A stretch of DNA of 64,000 bases from Roseimicrobium gellanilyticum (GTDB taxonomy: Bacteria > Verrucomicrobiota > Verrucomicrobiia > Verrucomicrobiales > Verrucomicrobiaceae): contig NZ_QNRR01000009.1 of assembly GCF_003315205.1 (NCBI RefSeq), positions 62,001 through 126,000 on the forward strand, given 5' to 3'. This document shows positions 32,701-41,224 of this stretch, in pieces. Positions within the stretch are counted from its first letter, which is position 1. The number at the start of each line of letters is the position of its first letter. The notes beneath the pieces are model-generated. The model was not told the origin of the DNA and made no database searches. It worked only from the letters and a program-made list of their open reading frames with translations. A program made the translations under genes and the position numbers.

Positions 32701-34290
32701 GTGATCCGCGCACTCCGCACCACCCTTGCCCTGCCGTTGTTCCTTCTGCTGAGCGCCTGTGGCGGCTCTCGCGAGAGGGCGGACCTGGTCTTCGTGAACA
32801 GCGCGGAAATCGAAACGCCCGATCCCGCCAAAGCCACGGACCAGGTGAGCATGCGCATCAGCGAATCGCTCTTCGAAGGCCTGTGCCGCAATACCGGTGG
32901 CAAGGCCGAGCCCGCCGTCGCCGAGCGGTGGGAGGTGAGCGAGGACAAGAAGCGCTATGTCTTCCACCTCCGCAAAGACGCGGTGTGGAGCAATGGCGAC
33001 CCGGTCACGGCACATGACTTTGTGTGGTCCTGGCAGCGGGCCCTGGATCCGAAGACCGCTTCCGACTATGCGCCGCAGCTCTATCCCCTGGTGAATGCGA
33101 AGGCCTTCAACGAAGGGAAGGTCACCGACCCCTCACAGATTGGGGTGAAGGCGCTGGATGATCGCACACTGGAGTGCGTGCTGGAGAATCCGATTCCCTA
33201 CTGGATCGACCTCTGCGCTTTCCTCACGCTCTCCCCCGTGCATCGCCCCACCGTGGAAAAGCACGGCGACTCATGGATCAAGGCCCGCAACATCATCGGC
33301 AATGGCCCTTACGTCATGGGTGAGTGGCTCATTGATGACAAGATCCGTCTCATCAAGAGCCACAACTACTGGGACCGCGACAACGTGAAGATGCGCACCG
33401 TGGAGGTACTGCCCATCAGCGAGGCGAACACCGCGCTCAATTACTTTCTCACTGGCCAGGCAGATCTCCTCATGGACAAGGGCATGGTGCCGCTCTCCCT
33501 CGTGCCGAAACTCAAGAAGGAAGATTACTTCCATACGGGACCCTTCCTCGGCACATGGTTCATTCGCATGAATACCAAGAAGCCGCACTTCCAGGATCCT
33601 CGTGTGCGGCTCGCCTTCGCCTATGCGGTGGACCGGAAACGCATCGTGGAAAAGATTACGCAGCTTGGCGAGCAGACCGCCTTCTCGCTTACGCCTCCCG
33701 GTACGGGACAGAACTATCAGCCACCTCCCGGTCCCGAATACAATCCGGAGAAGGCCAGGGCTCTGATGGCAGAGGCGGGCTATCCCGGTGGTCGCGGCTT
33801 CCCTCGTGTGGAGTACCTTCACCTGCCCCTGCCCATCGAGCGCAACATTGCCGTGGAATTGCAGTCCATGTGGCAGCAGACCCTGGGCGTCACGGTGAAC
33901 CTCGACAAGAAGGAGCAGAAGATCTGGCTGAGCGCCATGCGCGAGTTGAGCTATGACATGTGCCGCTCCAGCTGGGTGGGGGACTACAACGATCCCAATA
34001 CGTTCCTGGAGATGTTCACCATCGGGAATGGCAACAACCGCACCGGCTGGGAAAGCCCTGCCTATGATGGCTTCATCGCGGCCGCAGCGGCCGAGGGCGA
34101 CACGGCCAAGCGCCATGAAATTTTCAGCAACGCGGAAAAACTTTTGATCTCTGAGCAGGCGCCCATCATCCCCGTGTATCACTATGTGGGTGTGCAGTTC
34201 CGCCGCGCGAACCTCAAGGGTGTGAAGGCCAACCTCATCGACAATCATCCCTTCCGCGCCATGTATTGGGATCCAGCACCGGCACGATGA
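32701..34290 (+). CDS. Peptide-type ABC transporter substrate-binding lipoprotein (OppA-like)
   Basis: The 529-aa protein (GTG start) has a lipoprotein signal (ALPLFLLLSACGG, Cys near residue 20) and an SBP_bac_5 domain: DPAKATDQVSMRISESLFEG, HLRKDAVWSNGDPVTAHDFV and NPEKARALMAEAGYPGG are family blocks. It would bind oligopeptides in the periplasm for an ABC permease, but no permease or ATPase gene is near, so it may be an orphan receptor. Its stop overlaps the start of the acetyltransferase gene by 4 nt (ATGA). Confidence 0.92.
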   Translation: MIRALRTTLALPLFLLLSACGGSRERADLVFVNSAEIETPDPAKATDQVSMRISESLFEGLCRNTGGKAEPAVAERWEVSEDKKRYVFHLRKDAVWSNGDPVTAHDFVWSWQRALDPKTASDYAPQLYPLVNAKAFNEGKVTDPSQIGVKALDDRTLECVLENPIPYWIDLCAFLTLSPVHRPTVEKHGDSWIKARNIIGNGPYVMGEWLIDDKIRLIKSHNYWDRDNVKMRTVEVLPISEANTALNYFLTGQADLLMDKGMVPLSLVPKLKKEDYFHTGPFLGTWFIRMNTKKPHFQDPRVRLAFAYAVDRKRIVEKITQLGEQTAFSLTPPGTGQNYQPPPGPEYNPEKARALMAEAGYPGGRGFPRVEYLHLPLPIERNIAVELQSMWQQTLGVTVNLDKKEQKIWLSAMRELSYDMCRSSWVGDYNDPNTFLEMFTIGNGNNRTGWESPAYDGFIAAAAAEGDTAKRHEIFSNAEKLLISEQAPIIPVYHYVGVQFRRANLKGVKANLIDNHPFRAMYWDPAPAR

Positions 34291-34799
34291 GTGACTTGAA
34301 AATCGAACTGGTTCCGCTGGAACCTGCCCATCTGCTCGCACTGATGGAAAGTGAAGCGGCCTATGAGAAGGTCACCGGCCTGCGAGTGGCCGCAGGTTTG
34401 CAAGACTTCTTCGAGCAGGTGCCATCGTCGTACCTCGAAGATGTAAAGTCCGCCAGCGGACCGGACGTTTGGCGGTTTGGCTTTGTCGTCATGATTCCCG
34501 CTGAGAATTACTGGGCTGGATGCGCGAGCTACAAAGGACCGCCAGATGCGCACGGCATGGTGGAGATTGCCTATGCCATCGCACCATCCTGGGAGGGCCA
34601 CGGCCTTGCCACTCAGGCGGCAGCTTTTCTGACGGAACAGGCCTTTCGGGACGCTCGGGTAAAAATCATCCGCGCACACACGCTGCCGGAAAAGAATGCC
34701 TCGGGCCGCGTGCTGGAAAAGTGCGGCTTCACTTTCGTAGGTGAGGCCATGGAGCCAGAAGACAGACTCGTGTGGCGGTGGGAGTATCCTCGTCGCTGA
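34287..34799 (+). CDS. GNAT-family N-acetyltransferase
   Basis: This 170-aa protein starts MSDLKIELVPLEPAHLLALM. The acetyl-CoA-binding part is EIAYAIAPSWEGHGLATQAA (Q/RxxGxG/A type) followed by VLEKCGFTFVGEAM. This is the RimJ/RimL-type GNAT subfamily, acting on an amine substrate that cannot be identified. It overlaps the OppA-like gene by 4 nt, so it is translationally coupled to it. The next gene is convergent, 22 nt away. Confidence 0.85.
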   Translation: MSDLKIELVPLEPAHLLALMESEAAYEKVTGLRVAAGLQDFFEQVPSSYLEDVKSASGPDVWRFGFVVMIPAENYWAGCASYKGPPDAHGMVEIAYAIAPSWEGHGLATQAAAFLTEQAFRDARVKIIRAHTLPEKNASGRVLEKCGFTFVGEAMEPEDRLVWRWEYPRR

Positions 34800-34821
34800 A
34801 AGAAGGAGCCTCAGCGCTTCT

Positions 34822-35775
34822 TCACCCCTCACCCCGCCGCGATGCGATCTCTGCCTGGTCTGCGTCGCTCAGTCGTGTCAGGAATGTCTTGAAAGGTTCA
34901 CCCCATTCCGTGGTGAAGGTGGCCATGTTGGCATCGAGCGTATCCAGTCGCGCAAAAACCTTCGTGCCGTCCTTGCTGGTCCAGGTGCGATAACGTTGCG
35001 ATTCCAGCCGCTGGCGACGCGCTTCCGCGGCTTTGCCGCTGTTCTTCACCGCATTCTCCAATCGCTGGAGATACGCCTTCGTGTAGGAGCTCTTTTCGCC
35101 CGCGTCTTTCTCGTTGTATCCGGCAATGCGGTCTATCTCGGTGCCATCTGGCAGCGTGACCACGACGGTCGGATATCCCTTTGCCTCCAGACGCGCCTTG
35201 AAGTCGCGGTAGTAGGGACTTTGCCGCGTGTCTGTGTTCGCGTAATTGATGCGCAGGGGAATGAACTGCTCGGACACCAGGGTGCGGAATTCCGGGGTCA
35301 GCATAAGCGTATTCTCCAGCGCCTGTGCAGAGCTGCTGCCCTGATGCGTGAAGAGGATAAGCAACGGTTTCCCGGAGCGGCGGGCATCTTGCGCTGCGGT
35401 GGTGAGACTGCTGTGCCAGCCCACACGCCCAAAGTTCTGCGCCTGCGTCTGCACCACATTGGAAAAGTCAAACACGCCTCCCTCAGCGCCACCTCCCGCA
35501 GTGCCACCAGGACGTTCTCCCGGCATGCCTCCGGTGCTGGCCCCGGCAAGGGCCTGACCGTCATTCATCAATCCGCGCAGCCCCTTCTCAGGCTCCTCCT
35601 GCTTCGGTTGTTTCTTCGGCCGCTTCTTGGTCAGGGCTTTGGTCCTCGCGCCCGCGCTGGCAAGCACGTGACGGGTACGGCCAGCAACATGGCTTCCGAA
35701 ATGGCACTGCGTGAGCAGCAGCGTCGGGAGCAACGTTACCAGCAACAGGCGACGCATGGGGAAGCGCATGCGCAT
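34822..35775 (-). CDS. Thioredoxin-fold lipoprotein lacking a CxxC
   Basis: The 317-aa protein starts MRMRFPMRRLLLVTLLPTLL with a lipobox (LLTQC). After a Lys/Pro- and Gly-rich linker, residues about 130-235 form a thioredoxin-like fold (AQDARRSGKPLLILFTHQGS, KGYPTVVVTLPDGTEI). The position of the redox pair is QGSSSAQ, without cysteine, so redox activity is not expected. The C-terminal part (about 250-317) is helical with a beta strand pair (YRTWTSKDGTKVFARLDTLD). It follows a small lipoprotein gene by 5 nt, and both may be one operon. Function unknown. Confidence 0.75.
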   Translation of the reverse strand: MRMRFPMRRLLLVTLLPTLLLTQCHFGSHVAGRTRHVLASAGARTKALTKKRPKKQPKQEEPEKGLRGLMNDGQALAGASTGGMPGERPGGTAGGGAEGGVFDFSNVVQTQAQNFGRVGWHSSLTTAAQDARRSGKPLLILFTHQGSSSAQALENTLMLTPEFRTLVSEQFIPLRINYANTDTRQSPYYRDFKARLEAKGYPTVVVTLPDGTEIDRIAGYNEKDAGEKSSYTKAYLQRLENAVKNSGKAAEARRQRLESQRYRTWTSKDGTKVFARLDTLDANMATFTTEWGEPFKTFLTRLSDADQAEIASRRGEG

Positions 35776-35780
35776 GGGTC

Positions 35781-36266
35781 CTAGCGCATGCCTCCCAGGC
35801 TGCCCGCCATCGAGCCCGGCTGATAGCCCTTCCACATGGCGGCGCCGCTCGTGGCCGTTCCGTAGTTCTGGCTGTTCAGGTCACCGCCCTGCTGGTTGTA
35901 CGGCCTGTAGAACCCACCCGCTGCTCCCGCGCTCGGGAGGGACATATCCACCGGATTGCCGCCCGTGGGAATGCCGAGCTGGCGCTTCTGCGCATCGGAA
36001 ATCTCGTGCCGCGCCCAGGCCATGTCCTGCGCCTGGTTCGGGATGTTGTTCTTGATGGATTTCAGCCGATCGTCATAGCTCTCCTGGCTGATTTCGCCGC
36101 GCCGCAATTGTCCGTCGATGATGTCGATTTGGCTCTGCGCCATTTGCTCCGCCTTCTCGTAATAGCGGTCCATCTGCGTAGCAGTCGGCGTCGTGCTGGA
36201 AGCGCACGAGCAAAGGGCGGCCAGCGCACCCAGCAGGGCCGTTGTGGATAAGGCACGGAACATCAT
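35781..36266 (-). CDS. Hypothetical lipoprotein
   Basis: The 161-aa protein starts MMFRALSTTALLGALAALCS, with the lipobox ALCSC. Residues 30-95 are helical and charged (RYYEKAEQMAQSQIDIIDGQ), with EISQESYDDRLKSIKN in the manner of SHOCT-like short helical motifs. The end is Gly/Ser/Asn-rich (GGDLNSQNYG). I do not recognise a family. It is 5 nt from the thioredoxin-fold lipoprotein gene, and both products should be membrane-anchored and facing the periplasm. Confidence 0.72.
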   Translation of the reverse strand: MMFRALSTTALLGALAALCSCASSTTPTATQMDRYYEKAEQMAQSQIDIIDGQLRRGEISQESYDDRLKSIKNNIPNQAQDMAWARHEISDAQKRQLGIPTGGNPVDMSLPSAGAAGGFYRPYNQQGGDLNSQNYGTATSGAAMWKGYQPGSMAGSLGGMR

Positions 36267-36464
36267 GAGAAAGAAATTCTAAGGAGAGCGTGGGGCCTTT
36301 TCAATGAAAACTACCGCCCCGCGCCATGCATGGACATTTTTGCCCGGCACTGGTTCATTCCGTCTTTCCAATCGACCTCCTGACCGCCATCATGTTCACC
36401 AGCAGCAGCTTCGCCGCCCTGCGACGCTGACCGACGTCCTTTCGCGAAACACGACACGATCCTC

Positions 36465-37727
36465 ATGCCCATGACTTTCTCACGCATCGGCCAGCTTTTG
36501 TCCGGACCCAGCGGCATTCAGGAGCTGATGGATGACCTCGGTGCGGCGATGACCTCCCACCCGGACATGCGCATGCTCGGGGGAGGCCAGCCGGCAGCCA
36601 TCCCGGAAGTGCAGGCGCTGTGGCGGAAGAGGATGCATGCCCTGGTGGAGGATGGTCCAGCGCTCGACCGCATGCTGCTCAACTACGATCCGCCCTCGGG
36701 AAACCCGCATTTCCGCGAGGCCTTCGCCGCCTTCCTGAAACGTGAGTGCGGCTGGGACGTCACGCGTGAAAACATCTGCGTCCTGCCCAGCAGCCAGGCC
36801 GCGTTCTTCCTGCTCTTCAACCTTCTCGCCGGCGACTCCCCTTCGGGGAAAAAGCGCATCCTCTGCCCTCTGGTACCCGAGTACATCGGCTACGCCAACC
36901 AGGGCCTGAGCGAGGAACACTTCGCCGCGTGCCTGCCTCAGATCGAGGAGCACGGCCCGCATGAAATCAAATACCGCGTGGACTTCGAGGCCCTCCGCAA
37001 GGCCATCACACCGGACATCGCCGCCATGGCCGTCTCATGCCCCACGAACCCCACAGGCAATGTGCTGACGCAGGGCGAGTTCGACGGATTGCGTGACCTC
37101 GCGCGGAAGCATGGAATTCCGCTCATCGTGGACAACGCCTACGGCCATCCCTTTCCTGATGTGCTCTACACCGGCTTCCATCCGCACTGGGAGGAGGGCA
37201 TGATCTTCTCCATCAGCATGTCGAAGGTGGGGCTGCCCGGCGTGCGCAACGCGATGATTGTCGCTTCAAAGGAAATCGTAAAGGCACTCAGCAACATGAA
37301 CGCCATCCTCGCGCTGGCGAATCCCAATCTCGGCCAGACCCTGCTGACCCCGCTGCTGGCCGATGACACCCTGCCGCGCCTGAGCCGCGAAGTCATTCGC
37401 CCCTTTTACAAAGCCCGCTCCGACTTCGCTGCCGAGGTGCTGACCAACTCATTGGGTGACCGCACTCGCTGGGCCTTGCACGCGCGCGAGGGCGCCTTCT
37501 TCCTCTGGCTGTGGCTCAAGGATCTGCGCATCACCTCCGCGGAGCTCTATCAACGGCTGAAGGAACGCAGCGTACTGGTCATCCCCGGGCACTACTTCTC
37601 CTTCGGACTGGAGCAGCCGTGGGCTCACGCCGCCCAGTGCCTGCGCATCACGTTTTCCCAACCGCATGACATCGTGCAGGAGGGACTGGAGATCCTTGCG
37701 GAGGAAGCGGTGAAGGCGAGCCAATGA
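36465..37727 (+). CDS. avtA: Valine--pyruvate aminotransferase
   Basis: The 420-aa protein is a class I/II PLP aminotransferase. It has the glycine-rich substrate region MLGGGQPAAIPEV, the Asn/Asp/Tyr pocket residues in SCPTNPTGNVLTQGEF and VDNAYGHPFPDVL, and the PLP Lys in SISMSKVGLPGVRNA. This is the AvtA pattern, which makes valine/alanine transaminations and acts in branched-chain amino acid metabolism. Length is as expected. It stands alone; the 198 nt upstream hold no gene that I can see. Confidence 0.9.
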   Translation: MPMTFSRIGQLLSGPSGIQELMDDLGAAMTSHPDMRMLGGGQPAAIPEVQALWRKRMHALVEDGPALDRMLLNYDPPSGNPHFREAFAAFLKRECGWDVTRENICVLPSSQAAFFLLFNLLAGDSPSGKKRILCPLVPEYIGYANQGLSEEHFAACLPQIEEHGPHEIKYRVDFEALRKAITPDIAAMAVSCPTNPTGNVLTQGEFDGLRDLARKHGIPLIVDNAYGHPFPDVLYTGFHPHWEEGMIFSISMSKVGLPGVRNAMIVASKEIVKALSNMNAILALANPNLGQTLLTPLLADDTLPRLSREVIRPFYKARSDFAAEVLTNSLGDRTRWALHAREGAFFLWLWLKDLRITSAELYQRLKERSVLVIPGHYFSFGLEQPWAHAAQCLRITFSQPHDIVQEGLEILAEEAVKASQ

Positions 37728-37816
37728 CCGGCACACGGCGATTGTTTCGGTTTCGCCACGGGACGTAAATGCATGCTGAGTCGACATCGCGTGCGCCCCT
37801 GCGCTAAGCTCGCAGT

Positions 37817-39979
37817 ATGAAGTGCGTCTGTACCTTCCTCGTTCTCCTGCTGGCTCTCGCCGCAGTCCGGGCGGATACCATCGGTGACTACACATTCGAG
37901 TTGGACGGCGCTCCGCTGGAGCCTGGACTCATCACCACCGAGGGCGAAAATCCCGTGCCAGGAGATGTGGCATTCGTGGCAGGCTTCAAACTGTGCCTGG
38001 ATGGGCCTGGAACATATGCCTTCATTCGCAAGTACGATGGTCTTTACAGGAAACTGGATGATGGCCGGGTGGTGATGGTGGCTTGCGAAGTGGAGGAGCG
38101 AAAGGCCGAGCTTGAGGGCAGCCTGCATGGGCCTCCCTCACCCCGCACCATGATCAACCCCCTTACGGACATGGACGCGACGGCGCTGAAGAACCTGCGT
38201 GGCGTGACCCTCACCACGTGGCCTGAGGCCATCGAAAAGCATCTCGCCAAGCTCGACTGGGAACATGTGTGCCTGAGTGTCGAAGGAAAGGCTGTCTGGC
38301 AGTTTGGGGAGAAAATGCCGCCGATTCCCACTGAGGTGCGCACGCTGATGGTGGAGTCCGGAGGGTCCTGGCACTGCACCGACATGTCCCCGTTCTTGAG
38401 ATTGCAGAAGCTTCGGTTCTTGGATCTCCGTCAAGCCAGTACCCGGCATTTTGATTTGAGCGTTCTGAGAGGTCTCCCTCTCGAATATCTCGGCTTGCCT
38501 TGGCCTTTGGAGAAATCAGATCCTGAAGCGCTCGGCTCTCTCACGGCTCTCAAGACACTCGTGGCAGACTACTGCGACTATATCGGTGAAGCGCGCTGGC
38601 TGGCCAAGCTGCAGAACCTGCGGGTACTCCATGCCAGTCATGCCTTTGAGCGTGATGGGACATCCTTTCCACCTCTTGATCTCGCCGCCATCAAACACCT
38701 GCCCAAGCTCACGGAGCTCCACGTGCAGGACAGAAAGGTGGCGAACCTCCCGGACGTCAGCATGCCCAGCCTCAAGAGCGCCTTTCTGCTCCAATGCTCA
38801 GCTCCTCCGAAAGCGATCGAAGCATTTGTGAAGGCAAATCCCCAGGCGAGGATCCACAAGAGCATGAACGAGGAGCTCGCCAAGGAGCTTCAGGGAGTGG
38901 ACAAGCTTCGCGCCAGATCGGGTGGAGTGCGACTTCGTGGCGCTGAAGAGGTGAAAACCATACACGAGACTCGCGACGTGTTGGAGATTCAGGAGCTGGC
39001 GAAGAACTTTGCCGTAAGCGAAGTCATCAACTATGGACACTGCAATTGCCTGGGAGACCTCACCTTTGAATGCTACAAAGGCGAGGAACTGGTGGCCGTG
39101 ATTGGATTCCACCATGGCAGATCCATTCGCTGGCTCGGCGGCACGTGGCCCAGCGATGGTATTCTTACGGGTTCCAGTGCGCACCACCTCACCGGATGGC
39201 TTGCCAAACACGGGTACAAAGATCCGCATCAGCTTGCAGAAGAGAGATCCCTGCGCCGTGCCGCTGCCCTGCGCCGCCAGCAGGAGATCTATGCCACGTT
39301 GCTGCCCCCTGCATTGGACAGGTCGAAGCTGACCACGTCCACAGAGGACGATGCCCTCGCAGAATTCGAGAAGCACTTCCCCACTGTCCAGGCGAGAGCC
39401 GCGCTCTACCTCAAACTCTTCGGCTGCGGGCAGGGTCCTTGGGAGATGGCTTCACCGCTGGACCAGCTCCTCGCCCGGGTGCTGCTTCCCTACCTGCCCA
39501 AGGAGGTGCTTCACGAAGCCATCAAGTCCGCGAAGCCCGGTAGCATGGAAAGCCTGGGAGCCCTTCGCTGGGTGTTCGGCGAAGAACATGCGAAGGAGTG
39601 GCGTCACGACCAAGTCACCCTGGAACGGCTGGCACGGCAGGCGCTGAGCGATCCCCATTCGGGTAATCGCTGGCTCACACTTGCCGTTTTGCGGGATGTC
39701 GAGTCACCTGAGGCCCTCCAGGTTCTACGCTCCGTGTTGAAGGATGGCACCAAGCCATCACCAAAAAGCAAAGAGGCGGAGTACGAAGAGTACGCCTACG
39801 AGCGGATCTACCAACCGAGCGCCCTCAAGCTCCCCGCAGGGACACCAGACCAGACCGTCGCAGCTCTCTGCCTGAGGATGCTCCGGGACAAGGAGTCCGC
39901 TGCCGAGGTGGAGAAGATCTACCAGCAGCTCGGTGCCGAGACAAAACAAGCGTGGGATGAGATATTGGGCGAGAAGTGA
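37817..39979 (+). CDS. Hypothetical secreted protein with leucine-rich-repeat and HEAT-like parts
   Basis: This 720-aa protein starts with a signal peptide (MKCVCTFLVLLLALAAVRAD). Residues about 100-340 contain irregular leucine-rich-like repeats (PFLRLQKLRFLDLRQAS, LPLEYLGLPW, LTALKTLVADYCDYIG, LPKLTELHVQDRKVANLP). Residues 380-460 are a beta-rich region, and from about 490 the sequence is helical, resembling HEAT/Armadillo repeats (SGNRWLTLAVLRDVESPEAL). I do not recognise the full architecture. It is single and followed by a terminator hairpin that belongs mainly to the convergent gene. A surface or periplasmic interaction role is likely. Confidence 0.7.
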   Translation: MKCVCTFLVLLLALAAVRADTIGDYTFELDGAPLEPGLITTEGENPVPGDVAFVAGFKLCLDGPGTYAFIRKYDGLYRKLDDGRVVMVACEVEERKAELEGSLHGPPSPRTMINPLTDMDATALKNLRGVTLTTWPEAIEKHLAKLDWEHVCLSVEGKAVWQFGEKMPPIPTEVRTLMVESGGSWHCTDMSPFLRLQKLRFLDLRQASTRHFDLSVLRGLPLEYLGLPWPLEKSDPEALGSLTALKTLVADYCDYIGEARWLAKLQNLRVLHASHAFERDGTSFPPLDLAAIKHLPKLTELHVQDRKVANLPDVSMPSLKSAFLLQCSAPPKAIEAFVKANPQARIHKSMNEELAKELQGVDKLRARSGGVRLRGAEEVKTIHETRDVLEIQELAKNFAVSEVINYGHCNCLGDLTFECYKGEELVAVIGFHHGRSIRWLGGTWPSDGILTGSSAHHLTGWLAKHGYKDPHQLAEERSLRRAAALRRQQEIYATLLPPALDRSKLTTSTEDDALAEFEKHFPTVQARAALYLKLFGCGQGPWEMASPLDQLLARVLLPYLPKEVLHEAIKSAKPGSMESLGALRWVFGEEHAKEWRHDQVTLERLARQALSDPHSGNRWLTLAVLRDVESPEALQVLRSVLKDGTKPSPKSKEAEYEEYAYERIYQPSALKLPAGTPDQTVAALCLRMLRDKESAAEVEKIYQQLGAETKQAWDEILGEK

Positions 39980-40022
39980 CAGTTCCGTTCGCGAACTGGG
40001 TGGTGCCTTCCGGTCAAAAGAG

Positions 40023-40058
40023 AAAAAAACCGCCGGTCCCTCATCGGGAGCCGGCGGT
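40023..40058 (-). terminator. Rho-independent terminator of the Cys-rich lipoprotein gene
   Basis: On the minus strand ACCGCCGGCTCCC pairs with GGGACCGGCGGT (one bulge, short loop) and is followed by seven Ts (40029-40023). It lies 37 nt after the stop of the gene at 40095-40277, and may also slow the convergent transcript. Confidence 0.85.
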
Positions 40059-40094
40059 CTGGAAAGGTTCTGAAGCCGCTGGGCTTCGCCAAGC

Positions 40095-40277
40095 TTAGTG
40101 CTTGTGGCCGCTTTCGCAGGTAGCGCACTTCTTGCCAGCCTTTTCAGCCTTGGCGCAGCACTCTTTCTTGGCAGCGGTCTTGGAGGCGCAGCAGGAGTCG
40201 CAATCCTTCTTGATGGCAGCGCAGGAGGAAAGGCTCAGCGCGGCGGCGGCAAGGGCGAGGGTAAGGATACGGGTCAT
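40095..40277 (-). CDS. Small cysteine-rich lipoprotein
   Basis: A 60-aa product starts MTRILTLALAAAALSLSSCA, a lipoprotein signal. The mature 40 residues are packed with cysteine (DCDSCCASK, KKECCAKAEK, KKCATCESGHKH) and lysine, and end in a His pair. The pattern suggests metal binding at the membrane surface, but I know no named family. A clean terminator follows. A second mini-lipoprotein is coded just upstream on the same strand with its own terminator. The upstream in-frame extension to 40376 lacks a signal and is rejected. Confidence 0.75.
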   Translation of the reverse strand: MTRILTLALAAAALSLSSCAAIKKDCDSCCASKTAAKKECCAKAEKAGKKCATCESGHKH

Positions 40278-40366
40278 GATTTTTGGGAGCAGTACTGTTG
40301 GTTGAATGAGCGGTTTAGACTGAATAACAACGGCTGATGCGTGGCATCTGTGTCGCCGGATGCAAT

Positions 40367-40402
40367 AAAAAAGCACGCCAAGACAGGCTCGGCGCGCTTT
40401 TT
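40367..40402 (-). terminator. Bidirectional hairpin with A/T flanks
   Basis: AAAAAGCACGCC (40368-40379) pairs with GGCGCGCTTTTT (40391-40402), one mismatch, 11-nt loop. Read leftward it ends the mini-lipoprotein gene at 40428-40550; it would also work rightward. Confidence 0.8.
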
Positions 40403-40427
40403 GAAGATCGGATTGAATCAGCTCAGC

Positions 40428-40550
40428 TTACTTGCTGCTGGTGTGGCCCATGTCCACGGAGGGCTGGGGGGGAGGGGGATTCTTGGAAGCGCAGGAGGAA
40501 AGGGTGAGGCCGGCAACGGCCAGGACAAGGGCGGCAATGGTGGCTTTCAT
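40428..40550 (-). CDS. Mini-lipoprotein (40 aa)
   Basis: The product starts MKATIAALVLAVAGLTLSSC, a complete lipoprotein signal, and has only about 21 mature residues (ASKNPPPPQPSVDMGHTSSK). A terminator follows 26 nt later, which argues that it is a true gene. It is comparable to the Cys-rich lipoprotein downstream, but has no cysteines after the lipid-modified one. Such entericidin-like tiny lipoproteins are common in Gram-negative bacteria; role unknown. Confidence 0.65.
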   Translation of the reverse strand: MKATIAALVLAVAGLTLSSCASKNPPPPQPSVDMGHTSSK

Positions 40551-40698
40551 GGTCGGGTATCGTTGAATAGATTGAATTGCTGTTTTTGGGGATGGTGGGT
40601 AACACCAACCCTTGATTCGGGCTATAACGGCGAGCAGGCCGGATGCCAACTCCGATTTTCTGGGATTTCGTGCAAGTTGCCAACGGCGGGCAACTCGT

Positions 40699-41175
40699 TC
40701 ATTCCCCGATCCAAACAGGCGTTCCCACATCCACCAGGTCGTACAGGGCGGCCACATCCGCATTCTTGAGGCGCACGCAACCATGGCTCGCGATCCGGCC
40801 GATGCTGCCCTCGTCATTCGTACCGTGGATGTAGATGTACCGGTCGAAGGTGTTCGCATTCCGTTCCTCACAGCCTTCCAGCCAGAGGATGCGGGAAAGG
40901 ATGAGGTCTCCATCTGTCGGGCCACCTGGCTGCCACTCGCCGACGGGCTTGCGGGATTTGAAAATGGTTCTCTCAGGCAGGCCATCCCCGTGCTTTTCCG
41001 CCACGCGGAAGGCGCCCAAAGGTGTCTGGTTCGACCCTGGAGTGAAGCCGATACCGAACTTCGAGGTGCTGCACGGCCACTGCTTCACCAGGCGGCGTCC
41101 ATCCCAGAGGCTGAGGAGCTGGGTCCCGATGGAGACTTCCAGACGAGGCTGCGTGAACTGCTGCATTTGTTGCAT
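40699..41175 (-). CDS. L,D-transpeptidase (YkuD family), cytoplasmic start unclear
   Basis: The 158-aa protein is essentially only the catalytic YkuD domain. The active-site motif HGTNDEGSIGRIASHGCVRL has the catalytic His and Cys. The family cross-links peptidoglycan or attaches lipoproteins to it. No signal peptide is visible at MQQMQQFTQPRLEVSIGTQL, so either export is by another route or the true start is different. It is divergent from asd with 49 nt between starts. Confidence 0.85.
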   Translation of the reverse strand: MQQMQQFTQPRLEVSIGTQLLSLWDGRRLVKQWPCSTSKFGIGFTPGSNQTPLGAFRVAEKHGDGLPERTIFKSRKPVGEWQPGGPTDGDLILSRILWLEGCEERNANTFDRYIYIHGTNDEGSIGRIASHGCVRLKNADVAALYDLVDVGTPVWIGE

Positions 41176-41224
41176 TTTACGTCCGGCAGCGTAGTCTGCG
41201 CGCCCCTCAAATCAAAACACAAAT

